Below are positions 12,501 through 23,859 of a stretch of 64,000 nt of DNA, piece by piece (the first letter of the stretch is position 1; each line of letters opens with the position of its first letter). The translations under genes and the position numbers were made by a program. The notes under the pieces are model-generated. The model was given only the letters and a program-made list of their open reading frames with translations, was not told where the DNA came from and searched no databases. Source of the DNA: Sipunculus nudus (lineage: Eukaryota; Annelida; Sipuncula; Golfingiida; Sipunculidae); NCBI GenBank assembly GCA_026874595.1, contig CM049306.1:108151142-108215141 (forward strand), written 5' to 3'.

Positions 12501-12840
12501 TATATAGGATTTTTAGTTTATATCATATTGTGTGCTATTTTATACATGAAAGGCGCCTTGAGCGGTTTTATAACTGGATATGTTGCGCAATATAAATAAA
12601 TATGCTTATGCTTATGCTTATGCTAATACGTGCGAACATATCAACATGCATAAACGTAGTTTGTACTTACTTATATACAGGGGATGGGGGCCTCATTGAC
12701 AGGTAGGCGTCAAAGTCCCGTTGGAGTGATGGACAGGCGCCTATATCCCCGTGGGTGCGTCCTGGGTCGGGGCGGGAGACTGGGGACAGGAGTGCCCCGG
12801 CCCGCCACATGTCGGAACAGTTACTGTACGGTACCTCCAT
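4936..12840 (-). CDS. gl: glass-type C2H2 zinc-finger transcription factor (whole gene, 3 coding exons)
   Basis: Three minus-strand exons (12840-12671, 6995-6240, 5269-4936) join in frame at GT-AG sites into 1260 nt, 419 residues plus stop. Residues 1-281 are a low-complexity Pro/Gly/Ser/Met-rich N-terminal part. Five C2H2 fingers follow, starting near residues 282, 310, 338, 366 and 394, each with CxxC and HxxxH and joined by HSGE(K/R)P linkers. Finger cores [32 protein letters not shown] and QSGNLNRH, and the block [17 protein letters not shown], match the Glass family as I know it from Drosophila. There Glass is a nuclear DNA-binding activator needed for photoreceptor differentiation. The protein ends five residues after finger 5. 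The frame is intact with no stops, so the gene looks functional. The start is the first ATG of exon 12848-12671; an in-frame TGA lies upstream in the 14-kb exon. Mollusc function is inferred. Confidence 0.9.
5270..6239 (-). other. glass intron between zinc fingers 1 and 2
   Basis: 970-base AT-rich intron with donor gtaagg at 6239 and acceptor aaacag at 5270. A short (GAT)n run lies near 6020. No other feature seen. Confidence 0.8.
6240..6995 (-). CDS. gl: glass middle coding exon (regulatory region and zinc finger 1)
   Basis: Acceptor tgttttgtttccag precedes A6995, and donor gtaagg starts at 6239. The exon encodes [20 protein letters not shown], then a long low-complexity stretch rich in Pro, Gly, Ser, Met, Asn and Gln with repeated [14 protein letters not shown]-like text, then finger 1 ([21 protein letters not shown]). 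The GC content is much higher than the flanking introns. The segment [15 protein letters not shown] looks like an amphipathic helix and could be a conserved activation or cofactor motif; that role is inference. Confidence 0.9.
7740..8428. repeat. diverged direct duplication, two copies of about 210 bp
   Basis: Copies at about 7740-7952 and 8222-8428 share, in order, tttcacagtgtc.tggaaa, atcggtcattttactatttg, aggaaatctgcgat, and an aaaagtgtgtgtgtg tail running into a G run. The 270 bases between them are unrelated. Divergence is around 15-20 percent by eye. No coding content. Confidence 0.8.
9541..9581. repeat. (AT)n microsatellite
   Basis: About 40 bases of pure TA repeat within the glass intron. 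Confidence 0.97.
10090..10440. promoter_or_regulatory. candidate intronic regulatory island with DR1 site
   Basis: GC- and CpG-richer than the surrounding intron, with no coding frame. It contains a perfect direct-repeat-1 nuclear receptor site, GGTCAAAGGTCA at 10380-10391, the class bound by RXR, HNF4 and COUP-TF proteins. Location inside the glass intron makes an enhancer role plausible; this is inference from composition and one motif. Confidence 0.35.
11545..11720. promoter_or_regulatory. candidate enhancer: cluster of CRE-like TGACG motifs
   Basis: Within about 100 bases there are six TGACG/CGTCA cores (gtgacgcc, atgacgcc, gtgacgtaa, gcgtcag, gcgtcaca, ctgacgcg), three on each strand or nearly so. 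They sit in a CpG-rich patch inside the AT-rich glass intron. TGACGTAA is a good bZIP (CREB/ATF-type) site. An alternative is an unannotated promoter. Confidence 0.4.
12196..12254. repeat. (AAT)n microsatellite
   Basis: About 59 bases of imperfect AAT repeats in the glass intron. Confidence 0.95.
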
Positions 12841-12848
12841 AAGTAAGC
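12671..12848 (-). CDS. gl: glass first coding exon
   Basis: Acceptor ggtttctcccag ends at 12849 and donor gtaagt begins at 12670. Translation from ATG 12840-12838 gives [15 protein letters not shown]..., and the last two bases (AA) join A6995 to make Lys57. The bases before the ATG (GC TTA CTT) are open for three codons, but the only upstream exon I can support carries a TGA in that frame, so this ATG is the best start. The exon is GC-rich against a very AT-rich intron. Confidence 0.8.
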
Positions 12849-13841
12849 CTGGGAGAAACCACCAATATTATCAAATCATGAAAATTCAGTGAACATACAA
12901 ACGCACACAAACACACACAGAGACCGAGCGAGCTTAAAAGAAAAATGGCTGGCAGCGGGAACATATCAATATCTTTTTTATCAAAATTTAATTTTTTAAC
13001 AAAATGCTTCCAATAAATTACATTATGCATTTTTTGTTCATATATACAATTATAAATGGTATCCCAAAAACTATGTATGCATGTGTATGCCCTGCACGTG
13101 CAGATTTGACTGACTTATCTTTTGTTATACCAATAAGTTTGTTATATAAACTTATAATAGAGTAATATTCTGATATTCAGTATTCTAAATAGTCCAGGTA
13201 AAAGGACTATATTCAGGCCTCGTCACTGAATTTCATTTATCGTAATTTTTTATTTAATTCTTAATTTGGAAAATTAAATTTTGTTAGTAGCTGACTGTGT
13301 TTAGATGCAAATTCCTGCGCATAACAATGTTTCCTTTAATTGATTTGATCAGATGACCCATGGACACGATTTCACATAAAAAAATCGAAAGAGCATGGTC
13401 ATGCTCGTATGTATTTGATTTATCATTTAATTGAATTTTACGTCATTCATAAAATACAATGAATTCTAGAGCTTCCACGAAGATTGTAACACTTTGAGTG
13501 GCAAGCATTTCATTTTTTTGTATGCATGTACTGTTCAGGGTTATGTATATCTTAACCGGGATACAAACTCAATAATTAATTTTATTTTGTTACAAATAAA
13601 ACATATAAAAAATACATATCATATTGGCTTGTTTCATTAATAACTGAACATTATCTTCATAATAATATAATGAATTATCGTAGGTATATATCAAATACTA
13701 TGTTCTTATCATATATAATACATAAAAATACCTGTGAGGTTTATATAAATAAATATATATATTAATATTTATTAGTTTATATTTTAGTATATGATTAATA
13801 TGCCTAATTGGATGAAAATAAGAATCAAAATATATTTGATA

Positions 13842-13847
<6 letters not shown>

Positions 13848-13893
<46 letters not shown>
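13848..13893. repeat. (AT)n microsatellite
   Basis: 46 bases of pure AT repeat between the first coding exon and the 14-kb exon. Confidence 0.97.
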
Positions 13894-13898
<5 letters not shown>

Positions 13899-14001
13899 AT
13901 TTTTAGCTAAAACTAAATAAATTTAAAATGGCTAGAACGTCTGCAGTTATACATATACTAAATATATATTGGTCTGCATGTTAGATGAAATATGAGCTCA
14001 C

Positions 14002-14089
14002 CTGTCACTGTGTGGCTCCGTGAAATCTGTGAAGTCCCGGAGAAACCCACCAGAAAGATTGCCGCCAAGAGGGGGCGTCACATTTATAC
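14002..14089 (-). promoter_or_regulatory. probable glass 5'UTR exon, or core promoter with TATA box
   Basis: A strong donor (GACAG|GTGAGC, intron from 14001) faces the acceptor of the first coding exon. At the other edge the text reads TTTCTTCCAG|GTATAAATGTG, which can be a splice acceptor (exon start 14089) or a TATAAAT box at 14088-14082 with transcription starting about 30 bases later. Joined to 12848, the reading frame entering the coding exon is closed by TGA near 14078, so the segment is untranslated. cDNA ends would separate the two readings. Confidence 0.5.
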
Positions 14090-14860
14090 CTGGAAGAAAC
14101 CGAACTGTACGGCTTCCAGGCTCTCGCCGGCTGACTTGTAACAAACAAGGTGAAAACTTGAAAATGCAGCCCGCCTGGACCATGTAATAGTTTTCTTAAG
14201 GTTTCGGGTGATTTGTCGCGTGCGAACAAATAACATATCCGGTTTAATAAGCAGTCAATAGGATTTCAAGTGCTTCCGTAATTGGCTGATCAGAGACGGT
14301 GCTGATGTGTGATTGGCGGAGCGCAGCTCCATGGTGACAGGCTGGAATCCGCTGAAATGCGACAAGTGACTTGTCAATTTCATAGATGTTGATTTCATTA
14401 GCGCTGGCTGCGGCTGCAGGACGCATGTTGATAACGCAGCTCCCCTTCATCCTTTCCTTACAATGACTTATGTGCAGGGCTGGGTGTGGAGCTCTTTATG
14501 TGCTATTTAACCATAGAAGGAGAAACAAAAACAAATGACGCCCGTTATTTGGAAAATATCAGATTGGGTCTCACGCTGTGGCCGTGGTAATAATTTGATA
14601 ATATCTAAAATTCGCTGAAGAAATTGCTGTCACGCGGTGCGGTGGTTGGACGCGTGCGGTGACATGCGCCGGTGACAGCAGCCTAACTAGCGACATTAAG
14701 CAAAGATGGACCCGCAGCCCCACGGTCTGGCGATGCCGTCCCGACTCCGGGGGCCAAAGGTGTGCAAACAGTACGGTCGGGTTTCATGGTGACATACTGT
14801 CGGGGAGGAGGGGAAAACAGGGGGCGCGGGAGGGGGTGGGGGAAACGACCCTACTTACAG
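14090..14860. promoter_or_regulatory. GC-rich region upstream of glass
   Basis: Continuous higher-GC stretch directly upstream of the putative glass 5' exon, in otherwise AT-rich DNA. It holds no convincing gene. A short plus-strand frame starting ATGGACCCGCAGCC at 14706 runs 28 codons and has a possible weak donor. The stretch is a reasonable proximal promoter region for glass. Confidence 0.4.
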
Positions 14861-16338
14861 AGGAAATGCTCTGTTAAAGGAGTTTTAAAACATGCGTCTC
14901 TATATGAATCTGCAATGTTTGTGGGAAAGATGTGTGGCGAGTTTATGTATATATCAGGGTATATTTTAACGTGCAGTTGACCCATATTTGTGCGGCTGTG
15001 TATATAGGGAAAGGTGCAGCTGTTATGCTGAAGTTGCGCAGATAAAAGATTTAAAGTTTTGTTCCGTCACAGCTAATAAATCCACTTTTATGCCCAATGA
15101 GGAAGTTATTAAAATTCATCAATCACAGTAAGGCTATACACCTTGAACTTGGCTCTGCATGGTATGAATTTGCAAACATTTTTATCTTTCTCTATTAATA
15201 ATATACATTTTGTCATACTATATATAATATATTCATATATCATATAAAAATGCTGATGGGGAAAGCTTGATTATAAATTCCTTTAAATATAACCTGATGC
15301 ATGTCTATATATAATAACGGTTTCCTTTCCCTCACACAAGCTTGAAAGGAAAGAGAAGAAGTAGATTTATCAAAAGTTGCCATTGAAAACAAATATATTT
15401 GTATGACATGCACATCGACATCATCCGCAGTATTTATCACGATCATTGGCAGGCCTTGCATCTTGCATATATCCAGCTGTATATACTTCTATACAGCTGA
15501 AATTTCTCTCTCTCTCTCTCTCCCTGTGTTTGTGTGTTTATTGTTCACATGTATATATATATGTAAATATATAACTGCATATTTATTTAAATAAATATGA
15601 TTTTTTTAATGTAACTGTATACACGAAGCACAATCTGTCAATCACAAAAAAAGGACTATATAGATCCAAACTTGGACCAATTTAAAGTATTGAAAGGTTT
15701 ATAGGTTAGTCCCATCCTTGCTGTTCTAAATGAAAACTGCATGTACACAATGCCATTTAACTATATATATATTTCTTAAGTAAATTGTAAATATTGATGA
15801 ACCATATCATATTATAAATTTACATATTTTTCGCTAAACTGAATGAAAAATGGTACATTTAACATACCATGAAGCGTGCCGATACGCTTCTGTTAGATAT
15901 GCTGTAACATCTATACACAGTATTATAAATTATATACGTTTGCCGACAGTGTTCTCTATATTTCAATATACCAGTCGGTGTATGCCCTGCAGCCCCATGA
16001 TATATTAGATTCACGGTTTTTTTTGTCCAAGGTTTCAGAAACCTTTTTTTTTTTTATTTTAAAACTCCAAAATATAAAGGTAAAATTTGGTTATACATTT
16101 TATTTTTACCGTGAATTTTAACCATGAAAATGAGGTTTTTTTAATTGGTATATGTTTATTTTGACTCATGAAATAAATGATAAATAAGGAGGGTATTGTG
16201 ATAATAAATGCCTGCTATACTCCCTATTATTATTATTAGTATTATTATTCTTGTTAAAAAATATAAGGACGCATTTCATTGTTTATATTTATACACATTG
16301 TAGGACTGCCTGTTGCATAAAGATCACTAAGAAAACTG
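14861..16338. other. intergenic, AT-rich
   Basis: No gene seen. Contains a short (CT)n run near 15506 and AT-rich tracts. Confidence 0.6.

Positions 16339-16435
<97 letters not shown>
16339..16435. repeat. compound (CT)n-(AT)n microsatellite
   Basis: A CT run (16339-16356) passes directly into two AT arrays separated by aaaatattac. Confidence 0.97.
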
Positions 16436-16437
<2 letters not shown>

Positions 16438-16480
16438 TTCATACATATACATACATACATACATATATATACATACATGG

Positions 16481-16710
16481 CAGTTGCGGATACAAATTTT
16501 TTAAGGGGGGGGGGGGAATGTATAACCCCTCAATGCAATAGTGTAATACTCTTGGAATATCTAAATATTTAAAAGCTTCCATGGTGCAAGCTATAGGAAA
16601 TTTAACAGCATCATGATGAAAGTGCTTTATACTGTTATATTTCTCAGATTTTGTTTTGGGTCATAAAGACACCCCCCCCCCCCCCTACATTAAGCCTATA
16701 TCCACACCTG
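16481..16710. mobile_element. small MITE-like element, CAG...CTG ends, family 2
   Basis: Begins CAGTTGCGGATAC and ends TATCCACACCTG, an imperfect 12-13 base inverted repeat, with a G run near one end and a C run near the other. The ends resemble the CAG(N)nGCGGAT ends of the MITEs at 3761 and 23351, but the interior is unrelated. Confidence 0.5.
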
Positions 16711-17520
16711 CATATATATTTAGTCAGCAAACCAAAAGCAGCAGACAAGACCAGAAGATACATATAATGTTTGGTTTTATCGACAAAACTTGGATATTAT
16801 TGGAGTATATATTGTCGGCCACTAGGTTATAGATAGCGTGCCCACCTTATTGAGGTATAATGTCTGCTCCTAGACAGCGTGTCCACTTTCTTGAAGGATA
16901 ATGTGGGCTACTAGACAGCGTGCCCACTTTGTTCATGTTTTGCGTCGCTGATGCAAGCGTCAACTTGTGTACAAGAATAAACAAAAAAAATGCAAATGAT
17001 GTTGAACGGAATATTGAAAGATACCATAATATTATAAGTATAGAACACACTATACTTTATGTATGTTTAACAAACTTGGTATGTGAACAGGTTCCTTCAA
17101 AGAAATCTGCACAATATCTCATTTGAAAGTGTTTCATAGGTCCATAAGGTCATCAGCTAAATTTCCATGCATGCTTCTTGGTGATATATCGTGTATACGA
17201 ATAAATGAAAACCCGGGTTCAATAGAAAATGTACATAGCAATAAAAAATATCTTCGATATTTCCATAATTCCTAACACAACAAACACAGTGCAAATTATA
17301 AGCTGACCTCTGGCGGAAGTTTTGTTTCAAACATACAGGCAATGGGGAGTAATTCTATTGAATTATTTTCATGAAATGATGATGTCCTCATAAGCTGCAT
17401 TTTCTTCTTCTATGCATTTTGCGTAACATGAACCAATCAGCCGGGCTTGACCTTGTGCATTTTGGTATGAGCCGGGCTTGACCTTGTGTATTTTGACAAA
17501 AAATTTCCCGTGTACCAGCT
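16711..17520. other. intergenic
   Basis: No gene seen. 16830-16930 contains three diverged copies of a short phrase (tagacagcgtgcccac-like, about 45 bases apart). 17440-17500 contains two copies of gccgggcttgaccttgtg. Confidence 0.5.
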
Positions 17521-18814
17521 TCAAGAACCGCTCCGACCCCTGGATTGTAGGAATGTTTGTCTTTCGTTTAATAATTCCCAAGCTTTTTTAACATGGAGTA
17601 GTGGCAAATGACCAATAATGATCTCCTCCCCGTTGTCTATACGGTGTATCGTTTCATTTCTCTTTGAAGATCAAATATCATGACTGAGAGTTTTTAAGGT
17701 TTTATTCACATTTTCCACAAGAATTCCGGTCATGTACACGTCGTCCACAGGAAGTAATAGGAGACTAAATGATGACTTGTATACATATCAGCAACCAGGT
17801 CATAAGTGTGCGCGAACGCATAACCTAATAAATATGGGGGATAATGCGTTCTGTTGTAAACTTCCGGGGTCACGCACCTTTTCTGCATCGAATGACATCG
17901 TATTGGTTTGTACCTGAGCACAGGACAGCCTAAGAGGAAGCGTTTATCATTTGAGATAATCAGTGTACAACATCTTCAATATTCTAGCTCTCCATGTGTA
18001 TCACAGTATCGTCGTCAGCTTTAATGACAAACTTTGCATTCTTGCACCAATTCAGCAAAAAGTTTAACGCCGTCAGACCTTTGCGGGCAAGGTTTCGGTA
18101 AGTTTCATTGAAGTCACCAAACACAAGATCTTGGAACTGCTTCTGCTCGGACAGGAGTTCCGGGCTTATGGTACTTATAACTCTTCATCCTTTCCAAGCA
18201 CAAAAACTGTCCGTAGATTGTATTATGCAAATGATGCCTCATTGCCATATATGTTCCTCTTATAAATTGTCGCTGCAATACATTTTGTTAGGCAGTGTAC
18301 ACATAAAAGAGCGTGATATGTTCCCCGGAGCCGGCATGACATTTTGACTCGTTGTACAGAAGGAGCGTTGGTTCCCCAAACTTGTTGTATATTCCACTGC
18401 ACCGGATTCTACTTCCGGCTATCGGGTGGTCGATAATTCAATATGATTGGTTGATTCTCGTGGATCACTGGTCACGTTAACTACATTCTCCAGTTCTCCA
18501 GTATTATTGGTGGATTCTTTGTTCGCATTTCTCAATTGCTCACCTTTTGACTCAGGTCTTCGATGTGTTGATAATTCGATATGATTGGTGGGTTCTCGTG
18601 AATTACTGGTCACGTTAACTTCCATCTCCAGTTCTCCAGTATTATTGGTGGATTCTTTGGTCGCATTTCTCAGTTGCTCACCTTTTGACGCAGGTCATAG
18701 ATGAACCCGTACAATTTTACTTATTCCTAAGTGGTTGAATTTATAGATTGCAGCGATAAATTCTACTGTAGCCAACACTCCCAGGACTCTCAGATTCTTC
18801 GACAGTATCGCCAT
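17521..18814 (-). pseudogene. beta-1,3-galactosyltransferase-like (GT31) pseudogene, intronless
   Basis: Read on the minus strand, the block has the full layout of a type II Golgi glycosyltransferase. It starts at ATG 18814 with a signal anchor (LRVLGVLATVEFIAAIYKF). A stem follows, made of two copies of an approximately 46-residue Thr/Asn-rich repeat with N-glycosylation sequons. Then come a GT31 start (LQRQFIRGT, TVFVLGKDEEL), FGDFNETYRNLARKGLTALN, the metal-binding AKFVIKADDDTVIHME (DDD at 18016-18008), YPPYLLGYAF, and PVDDVYMTGI near 17751. The frame is broken: TGA at 18697-18695, TAG at 18421-18419, a TAA in the start of the catalytic part, several frameshifts including one just after the DDD motif, and TGA at 17673-17671. 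Total span is about 431 codons, normal for the family. No introns are seen, so it is either a retrocopy or a dead member of an intronless family. The catalytic DDD is intact but cannot be expressed. Confidence 0.85.
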
Positions 18815-20220
18815 CGGGTTGTTTCGATTTTGCAATTTTTTGTCAGTCTATCAGATATCTACAAAAAAGTTATATAAAATTAACAAAAGAAACAAAACTA
18901 TTACACTTTTGCACATATTTATATATAAATATATGTATCCTAATCAGCACATCACACATATATTATATTATATAATATTATATAGATATATAAATAAATA
19001 GTGTGTGTAAACATGAAACTAATTATGGGAATCTTTATTTCATTCATAAGTGAAGAGTACTGATTCATTCAATAGATATTCAACACTGATTTTAATGAGG
19101 AAAAAATACAAAGAGGGTCCAAGGACCCAGTGCTCACCTTTGCAATTTCCAATATGACAAAACTTATTGAAATTCAATGGGTATTACCAAATTGTAATTT
19201 TAAGGGACTTTAATTATCATATAACTTTGAACCGTTTTCAAAGACAGTTCTGAAGATGTTGGACAGAGTCTGCAGTATCACATAAATATTATTGGGCCAA
19301 AATGGTGAACACTATAATGTTATGCACAATGCCTGTACATAAGATGAACATTTAATGACTTATAGAGCTTTCACATTATGATTCCATGATATATTTTGAA
19401 AGTTTTTGTGAATTTAATTCATCTCTGATTATTTTTAAATCTACATGAATAAAGCATATTTTTAAAAATTTTTCACCAATGAAACTTTTTCTTATAATTT
19501 GAGACCAAATATTAAATAAAATAAATGCACATGTTAACTGCAATGGACTGTTTCATACATTAACTCTCTAAGAAATATTCATGCAATAAAAATTTTCAAA
19601 ACATAAATTGATAAAATATTAGTTTTAAAAATCATCCCGACCGGAGAAAAACAGAAGCGGTGTTCTATACCGAGTAAAGAGCATTTTTATTTTTCAGATT
19701 ATGTAAACCTTGGTGACGTTAATTTCGTATACAGACAGTACAGACAGTTGTCATTCTTTTTTATTTTAGGGAAAAACCGAAAGTCTAAAGGCCTTACCTG
19801 AGAAGCCTTTACACCTGATTACTCCTAATTAACGTATACAGGTATTACGAAAACAAAATGATGCTGCTGCATATATTTTATTAACAAAAAAAACTTAATA
19901 ATAATTATTTCTTTTCATCAAAGGACCCCAATTAATTTTTTCACTACAGTTTTAAGTTCTCCACCGTTTTAGGTTTTTCATAGCGTCACGCATAAAAAAT
20001 TCGAATTCCGAAGGCTTATATAGTAACATCATAGTATTCTTATAGGTTAAAGTATAGGTCACACGGTCCTATTTATTCTCATGACCCGATAAATAAAGCA
20101 GTCAATGGTTTACCTTACCCTGATTGCCCTAATCCTTATGTATAAGAAGACATTAAACCCCCATTTTTTTATTTGTATGTATGTTTAGTGTTCTGAAAAA
20201 ATGATAGTATTGGTCAATCA
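18815..20220. other. intergenic, AT-rich
   Basis: No gene or clear repeat seen. The sequence near 20140-20165 (acattaaacccc) looks like an edge of a dispersed repeat. Confidence 0.5.
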
Positions 20221-20320
20221 TTCTTGAATCCAAGGCGATACAAAGAAATCTTGTCGAAATGCTTGTTTGTGACAGTCTGGAGGTCGAATCCGACTTGCTT
20301 TATTGTACTATGGTATAGAG
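20221..20320 (+). repeat. possible tRNA-derived SINE remnant
   Basis: Contains ggaggtcgaatccgactt, close to a pol III B box (GGTTCGANTCC), about 50 bases after aaggcgatacaaag, a poor A box. Too degraded to define ends. Confidence 0.25.
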
Positions 20321-20559
20321 TGTTATTGTTTTCTGGGGTGGAAACACGACAAAACAGAATACGAATAAACTGGACAAGTCAATAAAAAGGATGGGAGCGG
20401 TTGTTGGTAGGAAACTTGATGACATCACAACACTGTGTCAAATTGAAGGCAAAACTTTGTTGCATAATGGCAGACGATACCCATCCTCTGTGACGTTGCT
20501 TTGATGGCCTATGGGTCGAGAGAAGTGGACATCTTCGCACACTACACACCAGTACACAA

Positions 20560-20880
20560 CGATATTAAAATTCCCTTTATACACACTAAAACAGATTGGT
20601 CAAATATTTAACCAAAATGGTTGCATGGTTGAGATAAGATTAGTAGATTTAACCAACACATTGGTTATTTCAACCAACTTTTTGCCCTGCACTCACCAAA
20701 ACAATTGGTCATTTTAGCTAATTTTAATTGGTCGACCATTTGGTTGCATATATTATTTAATCAATTTATTTGAGTTAAAATTTGGTTGTTTTTACTAACA
20801 AACGGATAGTTTATACCGACTGATTGGTTGAGCACTGACCAAACCGATTGGTCAGTTTCACATCAGACACAAAAGTGCCC
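20560..20880. repeat. region enriched in TTGGT/ACCAA words
   Basis: About fifteen occurrences of TTGGT or ACCAA (for example attggtca, aaccaac, ttggttg) in 320 bases with no regular period. A short inverted repeat (tgcccct...aggggca) follows at 20875-20925. Probably a diverged simple-sequence or foldback remnant. Confidence 0.4.
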
Positions 20881-21881
20881 CTGATCAGTTGCAAGTGAAG
20901 CAAGCTTTACTGGCTGAGGGGCATGATCATTCCACGATCGGGCGGAATTTGTTTCCCCTGTAAAAAAACTATTTGGTCATATGGTTATTAATATAACACC
21001 TCATGTTAACATCATTATGCCCCTGTAACAATCGAGGCTCATCTGAAGTGATGCATGCATGACAAAAGGTAGACTGCTGAACAATCCAATTTAAATAAAG
21101 TTAGGTTCTCATTGCTGTGTAGGCCAAAGCATGACAGGAGACAGAGCGTTCCTTTTATATTTAAATTCTCAGAAAAGATAATTTAGTCAGGACATTGGAA
21201 CCTTGGTCCAGTCATTGAATTTCTAGCCAGTAAGAATGGTACAAAAGGTTAAGTTGCTCATAGCAACATCTAACCTCAGCCAAGAAAGTAAAACAGCCAA
21301 GATGGTAATTATAGAGACTTGCCAAAGCTACTATCTTGGAAAGGCCTATCCATAAATTGACACTCCCCGTCTCGTAGCGAGTGCCCTTTCTCAATCTCAA
21401 CCGTATACGTAAATAGAGTGTGGGTTGGTCCGAGATGGTAGACATGGCGACAGTGCACGTTTCATATAGTTAAATAAGTGTAACTTTTAGTTTGTGTGTT
21501 GTTTAATTGATAAGATATCATAGATGATTGAGTGTAGCTGCCGCAGTAGCTTTTTCTGTTAATGTTTAGCCAGGATGCTTAACAAGAGTCACACGGGAGA
21601 GGTCACGTGGTCTCGGCCCGTTCGGACCACTGGTTCGCCATTTTTATTCCTGCAGACAGCACGAGTTCCCCAGGTTTCAAGAAGTTAGGGCGTACATACC
21701 TCCAATAATAAAATTGCGGGGTAATCAAACAGTGTCACGGTTAAAGTGGCTTAGAAGGTGTTTCACGGTTTGTGTGGTCACAATCTCCGGTTTAACGGTT
21801 TGTGTGGTTACACTTAAAATCTTAAGGACCACTGAATTAAGAAAGTGGGTCCACTGTTACAGAGTAACACAAGATTGCAGG

Positions 21882-21884
<3 letters not shown>

Positions 21885-21956
<72 letters not shown>

Positions 21957-22067
21957 ATGTTAGCTAGAAATCGTACAGTTATATATCCAAGTATCAGGTA
22001 ACATTTCATTACCATGGATACTCCGTATAATTGATTATAATATGAACTTATGGGTAATATTGAAACG

Positions 22068-22131
<64 letters not shown>
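21885..22131. repeat. two long (AT)n microsatellites
   Basis: Pure TA arrays at 21885-21954 and 22069-22131 flank a 114-base unique spacer. Confidence 0.97.
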
Positions 22132-22133
<2 letters not shown>

Positions 22134-23350
22134 CTTGACGGCATATATACTGCATGTAGCTAAATTCCACAATAGTTATTTGTTATATTTGCTTAATTTT
22201 CATGATTGTATTCTGTAAAAAAAGGAGGAAATAAACAATCACTCAGTCAAATTCCTCAATAAATATGTAATGCCAGCTTTGATATTGCCTGTTAGTCGGT
22301 ATAGTTTTGTTTTGTAATCTCTCTGACTATATAGACTTAGGGGTTTATATATATGACAGTGGACTAAAAACTTAATAATAATAATATGGAACGGAAATAT
22401 ACTTATCATATTATTATTATTATTATTCTTAATATACATTTTAATCTGTTTCATTATATAAGGAATAAATGATACTCGAATGTACATGCATGATGCATTA
22501 TCTATTTACTTATACTTTACATTTGGTCACATATCTACCTATTTACCTGTGCATATATATAACAGCATAGGCTTTGGGGCCGGGGGGCGAGGGGGTCCCC
22601 CACCCACCCACTTTTTAGCCCAAGTTGGGGTCAGTTTGACCTTTCTTTTAGAAATGATGCAAGTTCCATGTATTTCTTAATTCTCAGTCTATACATGCCT
22701 CTCATGAAAACAACTAGGATTTTATTTCTCAATTGAGTGCATAAGCTTAGTAATATAGGTCAGTATTGTGTATTTTTTGGAGGTAAAGGATCGGTAGAAC
22801 TTATACTTGTATGCTAAATATTTAAACTGATAACCTTATTGGGAGTTCTCCTTTGGAATATAACAATTGTGTGTATTGTTCAATGTGTAATTATATACTT
22901 GAAATCAGGTAAAGTGTTCTGTAAATTGTTTATATCAATTTTGATTTGATTTTTATTTCTAAAACTCCATTAAAGTTTAAAAAAAACTATATTCGTTGCC
23001 TCTCTGTATATTTGTTTCATGCTTCATACCATGCACGCCTTAACACACGGAGCATGATCTGAAGTTTTATTCAGCTTTGAAAAACACTATGTTTAGGTGA
23101 CAATATTATCAATATGGCACGTATGGTTCTGGGTATACAGTATTAACTGGTGTGTTTGTGTGGAACAACAATTGATAAAAACTGGGAAAATCCTACATTG
23201 AAAATGGATATTTTATGTTTTATTAGTTTTAAAATTTTCCACAAAAGAAATTCTCCCACATCCACGCCTATCGGGCGCTTACACGCCCTTGCATGAGCTC
23301 ACTACACTAGCAGAATGCGCCCCCCTTCCCCCACACACACACTCACACTT
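22132..23350. other. intergenic, AT-rich
   Basis: No gene seen. A short inverted (TAATAA)n...(TTATTA)n pair at 22374-22432 could form a hairpin. A GC-rich fragment at 22570-22630 resembles the G-run interiors of the local MITEs. Confidence 0.5.
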
Positions 23351-23550
23351 CAGAAGCGGATCCAGGGAAGGGGTCCAGGAGGTCCTAGACCACCACCACC
23401 CTTTTTTTCAGCCACTACCTTTTTATTAGTGTTTCAAACTAATATTTGCGGCCTGTCCCCCTTCTTTTCGGACCTGGCACCTTTTTTTCAGGTTTTTTCA
23501 TTAGTCCTTGATTGGACCCCTCCTATTTCCAAATCCTGGATCCGCCCCTG
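23351..23550. mobile_element. MITE with CAG...CTG ends, family 1, copy 2
   Basis: Begins CAGAAGCGGATCC and ends GGATCCGCCCCTG, the same two ends as the element at 3761-3966 in the opposite orientation. The interior has the same arrangement of pyrimidine tracts and phrases such as attagtcctt. No clear target duplication is left. Confidence 0.75.
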
Positions 23551-23859
23551 CCCTTTCAAAAACGCACCAACGCTTATGAACAAAATGTATACACCCACAA
23601 ACGCCCAAGAAACGATGAGAATAAAATGAATCGTTCGTTTCACATAAATAAAATCCACTGTATAGTTCTTTTACTTATTTTTGTCGATATGTCTGTCCAC
23701 TGCAGCATGTTTGAGCCAGGATATCGGTAAGTGTAGTCTTTGTAATTAACCTGATGGCAATGTCCGTTTGACGGATTTGCCATATGTCTCCGTAATGCTT
23801 ATAACATAATCCGGCTATTGATGGGGAGCAGAAACTAATAAGTCGAGTTTGACATCACC

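Larger units (their letters stand above)
6996..12670 (-). other. large glass intron
   Basis: 5.7-kb AT-rich intron separating the first coding exon from the regulatory exon. It contains a diverged direct duplication, homopolymer G runs, microsatellites and two GC-rich islands listed separately. The rest is featureless AT-rich sequence. Confidence 0.8.

Noticed and set aside
14706-14792. Short plus-strand frame starting ATGGACCCGCAGCC in the GC-rich region upstream of glass
   Set aside because: Only 28 codons, with a weak possible donor and no partner exon. It may be chance in GC-rich DNA.
20262-20300. Possible tRNA gene at ggaggtcgaatccgac
   Set aside because: Only the B-box part is recognisable; no acceptor stem or anticodon arm can be folded.
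21714-22144. Frames of alternating Ile-Tyr over 60 residues on both strands
   Set aside because: Direct translation of (AT)n microsatellites.
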